The notes beneath the pieces were generated by a model. That model was not told the origin of the DNA. It saw only the letters and a list, made by a program, of their open reading frames with translations, and did no database searches. From an uncultured Opitutaceae bacterium (lineage in GTDB: Bacteria; Verrucomicrobiota; Verrucomicrobiia; Opitutales; Opitutaceae), in contig CALFXL010000044.1 in the NCBI GenBank assembly GCA_937958045.1, forward strand, positions 1-64,000: a stretch of DNA of 64,000 bases, in the 5' to 3' direction. The position numbers were made by a program, and so were the translations under genes. Position 1 is the stretch's first letter; each line of letters starts with the position of its first letter. Positions 8,323 through 17,326 of the stretch are shown piece after piece.

Positions 8323-10200
8323 CTAGATCGTATAATCTTCGAGCTTGCCCTTGTCGTCGGGAAACGAGCGGGCGCTGTTCTGTTCGTTCTCGCGTTTGCG
8401 ATCGTAGAAAATGCGCACGTCGGCCTTCGTCGTTTGCAGCAGATGCGAAGCGCGCAACAACGCCTTCTTCGTGCTCGCGGTGAGATTGGCCTCGGCGGGG
8501 AAAATATTGTCCGCGCCGATTCGTTCCCACGCGCCGCTCGAGCGCAGCACGCGTTCGACGTCGGGATTAATGCCGCTGACAAGCAGATGGCGACCGCTCT
8601 TCTGCAGATACTCGTGCAAGTGCAGCAGCGACATCACGGACGTGGCGTCGAGATGGCGCGCGTTTTTCATGCGCAAGATGACGACGCGAATGTCGTCCTC
8701 ATCCGCGAGGTAACGCACCTGTTCTTGAAACAAGTCCGCCGCGCCGAAGAACAACTCGCCTTCGACGTGCACGATCGAGATCGCGGCGTTGCGACGCTGC
8801 GAACGATCTTCCAACTCGGTCAATGTGCCCGCGTCACTGAAACTGTATTCGACGAGCGAAGGTGCGCTGGCTTTGCGGAGGAAAAGAATCAGCGACGTTC
8901 CCACGCCCACATAAATCGCGGTGTCGAGCTGCAGGAAAAACGCCGCGCACATCGTCGCGGCAAACACGATCGCGTCCGATCGCGTTGCGCGCAGAGCGAT
9001 GCGGATTTGTTCGCGATTGATCAGGCGCAAACCCACGCGAATCAAAAGCGCCGCGAGACTCGGCACGGGGATGTAGTTGATGAGCGGCGCGACGAAGAAC
9101 AACGCCGCCAGCACCATCAAGCTGCTCGCCATCGCGGCGATCTGCGTTTGCGCGCCGGCTTGGTAGTTCGCCGCGCTGCGTGCAAACGACGCCGAGCCGG
9201 GCATCGCGCCGTAAAGACTGTTGGCGACATTCGCCAAGCCCATCGCGATCAGCTCTTGATTGGTGTCGAGTCGCTGACCGGATTTTGCCGCGAGCGATTT
9301 CGAAATCGAAACAGCCTCGAGCATGCCGAGGAGCGCGATAGCGAAGGCTGCACCGAGCAGCGGTGAAATCACCGCGGGATTTGCTGAATCGAGCGGCATG
9401 CCGATGAACGAGGGCACCGCGACGGCGAGCGAACCTTCGTCCTTGATCGTGTGAATGCCGAGGTGATCGAGACCGCCGTACTTCGTGATCAGTGACAGGA
9501 ACACCAAACCAAACAACGCGGACGGCAGCTTCGGAAAAAAGCGTTCGATCGCCCAAAACAACAGTAACGTCGCCACGCCCATGATCGCGGCGTACATGTT
9601 GAAGTCCAGCGTCGCCAGGTGCATGCCCGTGTACAGCAGGCCTTCGACGAAGTTGCCGCGCTCGGGTTGGGCGACGCCAAACAGATTGGGCACTTGCGCC
9701 GCAGCCATCAGCAGACCGATCGAGGTGCTGTACGCGATGATGACGGAGCGTGAGATGAACTGCGTGAGTTTCCCCAGCTGAGCGAGTCCCGCGACCAGTT
9801 GGAAAATGCCGATCAACAACGCGAGCAGCAGCGTGATTTGAGCGGGCGTGAGCGCGCCAACGCTGCTCATCGCAAAAATCGTCGTCGCGAGAATGATACT
9901 GATCGAGTTCGTCGGCCCGAAAACGAGGTGTTTCGACGAACCGAAAAGCGCAGCGACAAATCCGCCGATGATGACCGACATCATCACCATGAGCGGCGGC
10001 AATCCGGCGATGAGCGCGAAACCGATCGCCTGCGGTATTGAAACCAAGGATACAGTCGCCGCGGCGATCAGATCCGTTTTTAGTTTCCCCAGATTATAAT
10101 TGCGCAGCTCCGCCCCTAACGGGAAGCGCTCCCGTACCCAGCGCTTGGAAAAACGCTGCAGCTGATCGACAGCGGCGGCGGCATTCTCGGGAGTCGGCAT
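8323..10200 (-). CDS. SulP-family anion transporter with STAS domain
   Basis: 625-residue inner-membrane transporter for sulfate or bicarbonate. N-terminal transmembrane domain (about residues 40-430) with family stretches IPQAIGFALIAGLPP, FGSSKHLVFGPTNSIS and SISKSLAAKSGQRLDTNQELIAMGLAN; C-terminal STAS domain (about 460-590) with ILRMKNARHLDATSVMSLLHLHEYLQKSGRHLLVSG, the Ser being the usual phosphorylatable or switch position. A charged tail (YDRKRENEQN) ends the protein. It is 17 kb away from the sulfur island, so bicarbonate or another anion is as likely as sulfate. Confidence 0.9.
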   Translation of the reverse strand: MPTPENAAAAVDQLQRFSKRWVRERFPLGAELRNYNLGKLKTDLIAAATVSLVSIPQAIGFALIAGLPPLMVMMSVIIGGFVAALFGSSKHLVFGPTNSISIILATTIFAMSSVGALTPAQITLLLALLIGIFQLVAGLAQLGKLTQFISRSVIIAYSTSIGLLMAAAQVPNLFGVAQPERGNFVEGLLYTGMHLATLDFNMYAAIMGVATLLLFWAIERFFPKLPSALFGLVFLSLITKYGGLDHLGIHTIKDEGSLAVAVPSFIGMPLDSANPAVISPLLGAAFAIALLGMLEAVSISKSLAAKSGQRLDTNQELIAMGLANVANSLYGAMPGSASFARSAANYQAGAQTQIAAMASSLMVLAALFFVAPLINYIPVPSLAALLIRVGLRLINREQIRIALRATRSDAIVFAATMCAAFFLQLDTAIYVGVGTSLILFLRKASAPSLVEYSFSDAGTLTELEDRSQRRNAAISIVHVEGELFFGAADLFQEQVRYLADEDDIRVVILRMKNARHLDATSVMSLLHLHEYLQKSGRHLLVSGINPDVERVLRSSGAWERIGADNIFPAEANLTASTKKALLRASHLLQTTKADVRIFYDRKRENEQNSARSFPDDKGKLEDYTI

Positions 10201-10212
10201 CTTGCCGCGAGC

Positions 10213-11181
10213 TTAGGCTTCGATGCCGAGTTTTTCCAGAATGCGTTGAAGATCGTCGTTGCCGGCGTACTCGATGACGATCTTGCCGCGTTTGGGCGAG
10301 TGATTCACCGCGACGCGTGCGCCGAGATGCGAGGTGAGTTTTTTCTGAATGCTCGCGATCGCCGCGGCTTCCATCGGTGGCACCGCACGATGCGAACCGC
10401 CGGCGACCGGACCGGCCGAGCCGGTCGGCGACGCTTTATGTGCCTGCACCAACTTCTCGGTCGCGCGCACGCTCAGCCCTTCCTCGATGATGCGGCGCGC
10501 AAGCACGGCGCGTTGAGCAGGTTCTTCGACACCGAGCAAAACCTTCGCGTGACCCACGCTGAGCAGGCCTTTCGCGATGTAGCCCTGCAGCTCCCCATCG
10601 AGCGTGAGCAGACGCAGCGAATTGGCCACCGAGGCGCGCCCCTTGCCGACACGTTCCGCCGCCGATTCCTGCGTGAGATCGAAATCGCGTATCAAACTCG
10701 CGTAGCCGTACGCCTCTTCGATCGGATTCAATCCTTCGCGCTGCAAATTCTCGATGAGGCCGAGGGCCGCCGAGGATGCGTTGCTCGCTTCCACCACACG
10801 GGCGGGGATCGTTTTGATCTTGAGCAATTGATACGCGCGCCAGCGGCGTTCGCCCGCAATCAACTGGAATTTGTCGCCGGCTTTGCGCACGACGATCGGT
10901 TGGAGCAAACCTTCCGAACGAATGCTCTCGGCGAGTTCGCTGAGCTGTTCCGGCGTGATTTCACGGCGTGCCTGGTATGGGCTCGGCTCGATCTGCATCA
11001 CGGGGATTTCCAAGAAGCCAGGCGCGCTCGCGTTGGGTGCAGCGGGCGCCGGCGTTTGTGCCGGTGCGGCGGGCGTTGATGCGGACGCCTTGCCGGCGGG
11101 TGCAGATTTTGCGGATGCAGGAGCGGCGTTGGCGATGAGGCCGCCGAGACCGCGACCGAGACGAGATTTGGGAGCTGCCAT
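10213..11181 (-). CDS. parB: Chromosome partitioning protein ParB
   Basis: Binds parS near the origin, spreads with CTP and guides chromosome segregation. 322 residues from ATG 11181 (MAAPKSRLGRGLGGLIANAA, the usual ParB opening). An Ala/Pro-rich linker of about 45 residues follows, then the ParB/Srx nuclease-fold domain with IEPSPYQARREI, SIRSEGLLQPIVVR and the CTP-binding GERRWRAYQLL; then NLQREGLNPIEEAYGY and the helix-turn-helix around TQESAAERVGKGRASVANSLRLL, and a C-terminal dimer domain. parA, normally directly upstream, is absent: the neighbour is a LysM protein. No consensus parS site was seen in the window. Confidence 0.95.
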   Translation of the reverse strand: MAAPKSRLGRGLGGLIANAAPASAKSAPAGKASASTPAAPAQTPAPAAPNASAPGFLEIPVMQIEPSPYQARREITPEQLSELAESIRSEGLLQPIVVRKAGDKFQLIAGERRWRAYQLLKIKTIPARVVEASNASSAALGLIENLQREGLNPIEEAYGYASLIRDFDLTQESAAERVGKGRASVANSLRLLTLDGELQGYIAKGLLSVGHAKVLLGVEEPAQRAVLARRIIEEGLSVRATEKLVQAHKASPTGSAGPVAGGSHRAVPPMEAAAIASIQKKLTSHLGARVAVNHSPKRGKIVIEYAGNDDLQRILEKLGIEA

Positions 11182-11191
11182 GGTTTGTTTC

Positions 11192-11761
11192 TTACTTTCC
11201 TCCCGGAATGAAGAGCGTCTGGCCAACCTGAATTTTCGAAGGATCTTCTATGCGGTTGGCATTCACGATGTCCTGCAGTTTGGCGCCGTACTTGCGCGCG
11301 ATGACGGCGAGCGTCTCGCCTTTCTGAACGACATGCGGCACGCCCTCTTTGGGATAATCATCACTAAAGGTCGGCGCGGGCGCGGGCGTGCGGTTGCGCG
11401 AGATCGCTTCCAATGCGGCGTTGGTGCGCGCCGCAAGTTTTTCGATCTGACCGGAAACGATCTGCAGCGTCTCCGCTTTCGTCGCGGCATCGCCTGCGCG
11501 GATGGAGCGCTGGATCTCCGCGATGGCGTCGTTGAGCTGGGCGATGGTGGCGGCGTTTTGGGCGGCGCCAGCGGTCTTCGCGCGCAGTTCGCCGTTTTCG
11601 CGTTCGAGGACTTCGATGCGTAGTTGCATTTCCCCTACACGTTGGGTGAGCAAGCGCACATCTTCGCGCAAATTAGCGAGCTCGACCGTCACGCTTTGCG
11701 CGCCGAGCGTTGACGAGAGCACCAAAATTCCGACCGCGATCAACAGGGTCTTTTTGATCAT
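11192..11761 (-). CDS. Exported LysM-domain protein with coiled coil
   Basis: 189 residues. Signal peptide MIKKTLLIAVGILVLSSTLGAQS (start 11761 chosen for it), a long heptad-like coiled coil (about 25-120, with LREDVRLLTQRVGEMQLRIEVLE), a Pro/Ala linker, and one LysM domain at the C-terminus (HVVQKGETLAVIARKYGAKLQDIVNANRI, ending IQVGQTLFIPG). LysM binds N-acetylglucosamine of peptidoglycan, so the protein probably sits in the periplasm attached to the wall. The gene ends 10 bp before the parB start codon, so the two are likely co-transcribed. Exact role unknown. Confidence 0.88.
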   Translation of the reverse strand: MIKKTLLIAVGILVLSSTLGAQSVTVELANLREDVRLLTQRVGEMQLRIEVLERENGELRAKTAGAAQNAATIAQLNDAIAEIQRSIRAGDAATKAETLQIVSGQIEKLAARTNAALEAISRNRTPAPAPTFSDDYPKEGVPHVVQKGETLAVIARKYGAKLQDIVNANRIEDPSKIQVGQTLFIPGGK

Positions 11762-11852
11762 GACGGCTGCGACTTTGCGTAAATCGTGAGTCAAAAACAA
11801 GCGGCATACGTGTCCGAGGGCGTTTCGGCAAAATTTCCGTTAGACTTCGCCC

Positions 11853-13403
11853 ATGGCGAGGCCCACAACGCCCTTCCCTATGCCGAACTCGATGCGGAGA
11901 AAAACGGTGCTCATTTTCGCACTGGCGGTTGCCCTGCTGATCAGTCTCGGCGTGCTGATTCTGGAGGAATCCATACAGGAGAAACTCGGGCAGGCATACT
12001 ACATCCTCTGCTTGTCGATGATCGGCTGCATCCTGATCTTGCTCGCTGGATACACTTGGGACCGCGCGCTTGTTCGACAGATTCGCGAAATCAATTCCGC
12101 CGCGCGCACGAAGGCGGCGATCGTCGAAGAACCCGCCCCCGAATCGGATGAAACGGAATCCGCTCACGACGAAGTCATCGGCCTCGCGCGTCAGATCGAG
12201 CGCATGGCGCAATCGCTTCAAAAAATCGAAGCGAGTTACCGCGCGATCGTGGAAGATCAGCTCGATCTCATCTGCCGTTACCGCGCGGATGGACAACTCA
12301 CATTCGTCAATGGCGCCTACCAGCGTTTCCTCGGGAAAAAACGTTCGGAGCTGGTCGGGCGCCCGTTCGAATTTTTGCCGCCGTCGTTCAAACCAGGCGC
12401 GGTTCCGTCGCAAGACACGGTGACGTTTGAAAACGAATACGTGGGCGCGGATGGCCGGCGTCTCATCCATCTTTGGACGCATCGCGCGATCAAAGACAGC
12501 GACGGCCGCATCATGGAATTTCAAGCAGTCGGCCACGATATCACGGCGCGCAAGGAAGCGGAGGCGGCATTGGTGCGCGCGAAAGAAGCGGCGGAATCCG
12601 CCGATCGCGCGAAGAGCGAATTTCTCGCGATCGTGAGTCACGAGATTCGCACGCCGATTAATGGCGTCATCGGTTTCACGCGTTTATTGCGCGAATCGTC
12701 GCTTACGGAAGATCAGCGCGGCTTCGTCGACATGATCGCGACCAGTGGGCTCACGCTGGAAGCGTTAATCAGCGACATTCTCGACATGTCGAAAATCGAA
12801 GCGGGCAAGATCGAGATCGATCACGCGCCCTACTCGCCTCGCCGCGCCGTGAACGAAGTCATCGCGTTCTTCACGCCGAAAGCGCAAGCCGCGGGACTCG
12901 CGCTGCACGCGACCATCGATGCGGACGTCCCTGCCGTGGTCAGTGGCGACGCGAACCGCCTGCGGCAGATCCTCGTCAATCTCGTCGGCAACGCGATCAA
13001 GTTCACCGAACGCGGTCGCATCTCGGTCAATGTTTCCAGTGCTTACGATGGCGGACAGGAAAAACCAAAGCGCGACGTGCGACTTTTCTTCAGCGTCACC
13101 GACACGGGCATCGGTATCCCGCACGACAAGATCGGTCAGCTCTTCCGTCCCTTCAGCCAAGTCGACACGTCTGCGTCGCGTCGTCGCGGCGGCACCGGCC
13201 TTGGCCTGATCATTTCGAAACGTCTCTGTGAATTGATGGGCGGTGCGATGTCGGTGGAGAGCGAAGTAAACCAAGGTTCCACCTTCCGTTTCTCCATTCG
13301 TGCCGAGTGCGAACGCTCGCTCGACGCAGCCACTTCCGAGTCCACTGCCATCGCGCCGCCGACACCCGCGCTGCATTTCCCTGGCACAGCCCCCGCGGTC
13401 TGA
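11853..13403 (+). CDS. Membrane-bound PAS sensor histidine kinase (orphan)
   Basis: 516 residues. Two transmembrane segments (about 19-37 and 49-67), a cytoplasmic linker, a PAS domain (about 125-235: DLICRYRADGQLTFVNGAYQRFLG to VGHDITARKEAE), the HisKA dimerisation domain with phospho-acceptor His263 in FLAIVSHEIRTPINGVIGF, and the ATPase domain with N box RQILVNLVGNAIKFTE, G1 DTGIGIP and G2 RRGGTGLGLIISK. There is no periplasmic sensor domain of any size and no receiver domain, and no response regulator gene lies nearby. The signal is probably sensed by PAS in the cytoplasm. Divergent from the LysM gene. Confidence 0.92.
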   Translation: MARPTTPFPMPNSMRRKTVLIFALAVALLISLGVLILEESIQEKLGQAYYILCLSMIGCILILLAGYTWDRALVRQIREINSAARTKAAIVEEPAPESDETESAHDEVIGLARQIERMAQSLQKIEASYRAIVEDQLDLICRYRADGQLTFVNGAYQRFLGKKRSELVGRPFEFLPPSFKPGAVPSQDTVTFENEYVGADGRRLIHLWTHRAIKDSDGRIMEFQAVGHDITARKEAEAALVRAKEAAESADRAKSEFLAIVSHEIRTPINGVIGFTRLLRESSLTEDQRGFVDMIATSGLTLEALISDILDMSKIEAGKIEIDHAPYSPRRAVNEVIAFFTPKAQAAGLALHATIDADVPAVVSGDANRLRQILVNLVGNAIKFTERGRISVNVSSAYDGGQEKPKRDVRLFFSVTDTGIGIPHDKIGQLFRPFSQVDTSASRRRGGTGLGLIISKRLCELMGGAMSVESEVNQGSTFRFSIRAECERSLDAATSESTAIAPPTPALHFPGTAPAV

Positions 13404-13491
13404 GCGTTTAAGCTCGTTGGCGTTCCCTAACGCGGTCTAACAGATCGGTGCTTCTGCGATCGCGCAAATCATTATTTTCCAGTGCTTTAAC

Positions 13492-13566
13492 TGGAGGCGC
13501 GGGCCGGAATCGAACCGGCGCATAGAGGTTTTGCAGACCTCGGCCTTACCACTTGGCTACCGCGCC
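13492..13566 (-). tRNA. tRNA-Cys (anticodon GCA)
   Basis: The reverse strand begins GGCGCGGTAGCCAAGTGGT, typical of bacterial tRNA-Cys. Anticodon loop CTGCAAA gives GCA, the T arm contains CCGGTTCGATTCCGG, and the acceptor is closed by CCGCGCC followed by T and an encoded CCA. Confidence 0.96.
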
Positions 13567-13782
13567 CTTTGAGGGAGAGCGCGGAAGTTGAGGGAAAAAA
13601 AAACCTGCCGCAAGAACTGAAAAACAAGTTCTTCATTTCTCCGTCGCACCTCTCGGAAGCGGTCGCGTATCGACTCGCTTCGTTTTGAATGCGCAGCGCA
13701 GCCATCGCGACACCGCGTGCGTCAATCGCGGATTGAAAGCCTGCATTGTAGTGCCACTACGAATACCGCAACCTTTCGAACC

Positions 13783-14523
13783 ATGCTACCCATACTCCGT
13801 CGCATCCTCCTCTCCATCCTCATCACCGCAACCGTCGGTAGTGCTTTTGCCAATACGGCGATTGAGCCTGCCTCACGTGGAGAAAAATGGGAGCTCAGAT
13901 ATCAAAAACTCCGGGAACGCGCGAAGCAGGGTGACATCGATGTCCTTTTCCTCGGCGATTCGATCACGGAGCATTGGACAACAGCCGCGCCCAAAGGCGG
14001 ACGCGAGGTGTGGGAGCGCCACTTTGCTCCACTCAAAGCCGCGAACCTCGCCATCAGCGGTGACCGCACGCAGAACGTCCTGTGGATGCTCGATCAAGGT
14101 TTGGTCGATGGACTCAATCCCAAGGTCGTGGTGATCATGCTCGGCACCAACAACACGGGCTTGGAGCGCGACGGTAAGACCGTTCGCAACACCGTGCCGG
14201 AGGTCATTGAAGGCGTTAAAACCGTTGTCGCGTCGGTGCGCAAAAGACTGCCCGAATCCAAGATTCTCCTGCTCGGCATTTTCCCGCGCGGTGCGACGGC
14301 CGAGCATTTTCAGCGTCAGCAAGTGGCGGAGATCAACGCAGGTATCTCCGGACTCGGTGACGGAAAACACATCCACTACTTGGACATCACCGACAAGTTT
14401 CTCTCCGCGGATGGTTCGCTCGGCAAAGAAGTCATGCCTGACTTCCTCCATCCAAACGAAGCCGGTTATCAAATCTGGGCCGACGCTATCGAGCAGCCAT
14501 TGAAGAAACTGCTTTCCGAATAA
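13783..14523 (+). CDS. Exported SGNH/GDSL hydrolase (PAF-acetylhydrolase-like esterase)
   Basis: 246 residues from ATG 13783, chosen because it opens a signal peptide (MLPILRRILLSILITATVGSA). Block I GDSIT carries the nucleophile Ser60; block II is NLAISGDRTQNVLW; block III is MLGTNN; block V is DFLHPNEAGY with catalytic Asp and His. The order and spacing match the PAF-acetylhydrolase beta/gamma-like esterases common in carbohydrate-degrading bacteria, where they remove acetyl or other acyl groups from glycans. The true substrate cannot be read from sequence. Stands alone between tRNA-Cys and a pseudogene. Confidence 0.88.
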   Translation: MLPILRRILLSILITATVGSAFANTAIEPASRGEKWELRYQKLRERAKQGDIDVLFLGDSITEHWTTAAPKGGREVWERHFAPLKAANLAISGDRTQNVLWMLDQGLVDGLNPKVVVIMLGTNNTGLERDGKTVRNTVPEVIEGVKTVVASVRKRLPESKILLLGIFPRGATAEHFQRQQVAEINAGISGLGDGKHIHYLDITDKFLSADGSLGKEVMPDFLHPNEAGYQIWADAIEQPLKKLLSE

Positions 14524-14574
14524 GCGCCCACGCGCGCATCGTGTGATTCGAAATATCTCGACCGCGAACCAATC

Positions 14575-15077
14575 CTAGCGATCACGAGCCGGATTATCCG
14601 TGCTCGTGATTTTCTTTATGAACTGAACGCTGCGGCCCACTTCGCGAAAACCCTGCGCCGCGACGCGATACGTGAGCGTGCGCGTTGATGCAGCTCGAAC
14701 TGCGTGTTTTATCGATCTTGGCGTCGCTGCCGATCTCGGTGAATCCAGCGTCGCGCGCCCATTGCTCGGCCCGACGTAGTAGTCCACGCCCTACCCCACG
14801 TCGGCGAAACGTTTGACCGACATACCAGCCTTCGAGACACGGCGTGGGCGACGACAACGCGCCTTCGACGTGATCAACGCGCACCGAGATTTCCGCGAAG
14901 CCGACCGGTTCGTTTCCGACAAACGCGAGAACGGCCACGCCGCGCTGCGTAAGTAGCCGTTCCGTTTCCTGCGTATGTTCAGCCAATAAACATTGCGGCC
15001 CAGAGCTCGCTGCGAAGCGCGATCCATGCGGGCGGGTCGTCGCGTTTCGCTTGTTTATAGACAACGTCTATATGTCG
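14575..15077 (-). pseudogene. GNAT acetyltransferase, AAC(6')-like, broken by frameshifts
   Basis: The protein signal moves through the reading frames. One frame (15068-15000) gives DVVYKQAKRDDPPAWIALRSELW and then runs into a stop. A second (about 14995-14710) gives AEHTQETERLL, VGFAEISVRVDHVEGA, LEGWYVGQTFRRRGVGRGLL (the acetyl-CoA binding motif) and GSDAKID. A third, short, frame gives TQFELHQRA, and the last gives YRVAAQGFREVGRSVQFIKKI. Joined together these resemble the aminoglycoside 6'-N-acetyltransferase branch of GNAT proteins. The first frame has no ATG; its likely start position reads ATA. At least three shifts in 500 bp beside intact neighbours indicate a decayed gene. Sequencing error is the alternative. 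Confidence 0.8.
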
Positions 15078-15087
15078 GAAAATTCCC

Positions 15088-15462
15088 TCACGCGTTTTTC
15101 AGCGAAAGCCGCAGCATGCGGATAAACAAGAAGGCGATCGCGACCCAAAGCGCCAGGCGGACGCAGCCGTTGGCGACGAGGCCTACTCGGATCAAATTGA
15201 GCGCCAGCACGCTCACATAAACGATGCATAGGGCCCAGATGGTCAGGATAAGAGCTCGAGGTTGAACGCGCGGTTTCCAGATAAAGAGCAGTGGTAACGT
15301 CGCCGCTCCGAAAAACGCGAAGAGCTCCCACGCGAACAGGGGTGGAAAAACGCCTTCCGCATTCGTCATCTGCGCGGCGGCGAAGATCATCTTCAGCGAC
15401 CACAGCGTTCCGACGATGCACAGTACGATGAGTAGCTGTTTCGGGAATATGCGCTGGTTCAT
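15088..15462 (-). CDS. Small membrane protein, unknown function
   Basis: 124 residues with four predicted hydrophobic helices (about 9-28, 42-61, 69-92 and 100-117) and short charged connections (MNQRIFPKQ at the start, IWKPRVQPR in the middle). No family is recognised. It lies 51 bp downstream of the PIN-TRAM gene on the same strand and may be transcribed with it. The even hydrophobic pattern and correct codon use suggest a real gene. Confidence 0.65.
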   Translation of the reverse strand: MNQRIFPKQLLIVLCIVGTLWSLKMIFAAAQMTNAEGVFPPLFAWELFAFFGAATLPLLFIWKPRVQPRALILTIWALCIVYVSVLALNLIRVGLVANGCVRLALWVAIAFLFIRMLRLSLKNA

Positions 15463-15513
15463 TTTCAGGGGCAGTTATCGAATCGGTTTTTAGGGAACGC
15501 CGCCGTAGCACGC

Positions 15514-16512
15514 TCAAGAAAGCAGTCGGGCAAAAATCATTTTTCCGCCGGCGGACGGGAGAATCGAATTCACTTCCACCACCACGCGTTGACCGATGTA
15601 CGCGCGGCCATCTTGCACGACGACCATGGAGCCGTCTTCGAGATAACCGACCGCCTGCGTCTCTTCACGACCGGATTTCACGAGCTCCACTTCCAGCTGC
15701 TGTCCGACGACCAAGTCGGGCCGAAGTGCGCGCGCGAGCACGTTGAGGTTAAGCCAATGCACGCCGTGAAACTCGGCCATCTTGGCGAGATTGAAGTCCG
15801 TGGTAAGGAGCTTTGCTTTCATCGATTGCGCGAGGAACACGAGTTTCGCGTCCACATCCTGTCGTTTCGACACGTCGCTCTCGGGAATGCGGATATCGAT
15901 GTTTCGGATTTGGCGGAGTTCGCTCAGCACTTCCAAGCCGCGTCGCCCGCGGGCTTGTTTCGCGGGATCGGAGGAGCTGGCCACGGTCTGCAATTCATCG
16001 AGCACAAAGCGCGGGATCACCAACGCGGCGCTGAGAAAACCCGACTCGCAAATCTTCGCGATGCGGCCGTCGATCAACGCGCTGGTGTCGACCACCACGA
16101 GCGGCGATTCGACTTCGTGCGGCACAAAACGCACGTAAGGAATCACGAGATTAAACTCATCCTTGCCGCGAAGCGCGATGACGATGCTCAGATAAGTGGA
16201 GACGAGGAAAAGCGTGAGTTGCGAAATGTAGACATATTCCGAATCGGCGCCGGCGAACAGCGGCGAGGTGCCGATCAGGTACGAGATGAGGGTGCCGACA
16301 CCCAGGCCGAAGGTGATCGCGGAGAGACCGCGCAGCGAAAATCCTTTCAGCATCACGTCGGTCAGCACGGCGAGCGTTCCGAGCGAAGCACCGATGAAGG
16401 TCGCGAGGGGTTGATAGCGATCCCAATCCTGAATCGTATAGCAAACCGCCCAGCCTGCGGCGGCGCAGAGCAGGATAAAAACAATCCGTATCGGAAGCAG
16501 CGTGCGGTTCAT
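15514..16512 (-). CDS. Membrane-anchored PIN-TRAM domain protein (YacL-like)
   Basis: 332 residues. Four N-terminal transmembrane helices (about 7-26, 35-55, 62-82, 93-112) are followed by a PIN domain (about 137-260) with acidic metal-site residues in VVVDTSALIDGRI, FVLDELQ, DVDAKLV and LTTDFNLAKMA, and a C-terminal TRAM domain (about 275-332: VGQQLEVELVKSGREETQAVGYLEDGSMVVV). PIN domains are Mg/Mn RNases and TRAM binds RNA. The Bacillus YacL-type family has this layout, and its cellular substrate is not well established. All catalytic acids appear present. Confidence 0.88.
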   Translation of the reverse strand: MNRTLLPIRIVFILLCAAAGWAVCYTIQDWDRYQPLATFIGASLGTLAVLTDVMLKGFSLRGLSAITFGLGVGTLISYLIGTSPLFAGADSEYVYISQLTLFLVSTYLSIVIALRGKDEFNLVIPYVRFVPHEVESPLVVVDTSALIDGRIAKICESGFLSAALVIPRFVLDELQTVASSSDPAKQARGRRGLEVLSELRQIRNIDIRIPESDVSKRQDVDAKLVFLAQSMKAKLLTTDFNLAKMAEFHGVHWLNLNVLARALRPDLVVGQQLEVELVKSGREETQAVGYLEDGSMVVVQDGRAYIGQRVVVEVNSILPSAGGKMIFARLLS

Positions 16513-16519
16513 AGACGGC

Positions 16520-16639
16520 TTAGTTGTGGTGCAGCAGGAAGAACAGCGCGGCCGGCAGCGTGACGCCGATAAACGTCACGACATACAAAATGAAAATCGC
16601 GCGACGGGCTTTTGCCTTTTCAGCAGAGGAATCATCCAT
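16520..16639 (-). CDS. Very small membrane protein (39 residues)
   Basis: Starts MDDSSAEKAKARRAIF and has one transmembrane helix (about residues 16-35) ending in LLHHN. It lies 7 bp before the start of the PIN-TRAM gene on the same strand, so the two are almost certainly co-transcribed and perhaps translationally linked. The amphipathic N-terminus followed by a clean helix looks like a genuine small membrane protein; no family is recognised. Confidence 0.55.
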   Translation of the reverse strand: MDDSSAEKAKARRAIFILYVVTFIGVTLPAALFFLLHHN

Positions 16640-16670
16640 CTTGGATGCACTGCACAAAACCACCTTTCGC

Positions 16671-17081
16671 ATGACAACCCAATACTGGCTCGTGAAACAG
16701 GAACCTGAAGCATACGCGTGGACCGATTTCGTCCGCGATGGCCGCACGAATTGGGAAGGCGTGCGCAATTTTCAGGCACGCAATTTTCTCAAAGCCATGC
16801 GCAAGGGCGACCCCGTATTGTTTTATGAAAGCGTGACCACCAAGGCCGTCGTGGGCATCGCCGAAGTGACCAAGCCGGCGTTTCCCGACGCGACTGCGGA
16901 GGACGGCGATTGGGTCGCGGTGGAATTGAAAGCCGTGAAAGCGCTCAAAAATCCGGTGACGCTCGCGCAGATCAAAGCGGAGAAAACGCTCCAGGAAATC
17001 GGTCTGCTCCGTCAGAGCCGCCTGTCAGTCATGCCGCTCAAGAAAGCGGAGTTCGATCGCATCGTGAAACTCGGCGGTTGA
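16671..17081 (+). CDS. EVE-domain protein
   Basis: 136 residues from ATG 16671 (MTTQYWLVKQEPEAYAWTDF), the standard length for a stand-alone EVE domain. Characteristic stretches are YWLVKQEP, WEGVRNFQARNFLKAMRKGD, VLFYESV, VVGIAEVTK and LRQSRLSVMPLKKAEFD. EVE domains have a PUA-like fold and are thought to bind modified bases in DNA or RNA; some act in restriction of modified DNA. No restriction or methylase gene is adjacent, so a housekeeping role in RNA or DNA modification reading is more likely. Divergent from the 39-residue membrane protein. Confidence 0.92.
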   Translation: MTTQYWLVKQEPEAYAWTDFVRDGRTNWEGVRNFQARNFLKAMRKGDPVLFYESVTTKAVVGIAEVTKPAFPDATAEDGDWVAVELKAVKALKNPVTLAQIKAEKTLQEIGLLRQSRLSVMPLKKAEFDRIVKLGG

Positions 17082-17326
17082 GTTGGTTCGACTTGGCTGG
17101 ACTGGGGGCGCGGAGAACAACGGACGTAATCTTTCGAGCGACTTTAAGAAACCGAAGCCGCGGGCACACGAGTGTTCGCGGCATAAAAGATGGAACGCGC
17201 CGTCCCGACGCGTTGGTTTCCCGTCGTTTTATCCACGGCGCACAGTTCAAAGAAAAACCATGGCTGGCAGTTCACGGAGAGCCGGCCGGCTGCCGGCGCT
17301 CCGGCGCCTCCCGGGGAGAGAGGTAT

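Noticed and set aside
16630..16648. CATCCA-TCT-TGGATG as another copy of the 19-bp motif
   Set aside because: It shares the half-site core but has different length and ends; too weak to include.
17082..17326. Possible small RNA or gene between the EVE gene and the permease gene
   Set aside because: Only short Arg-rich frames and GC-rich inverted repeats (CCGGCGC around 17290-17310) were seen; no promoter, ribosome site or T run supports a product.
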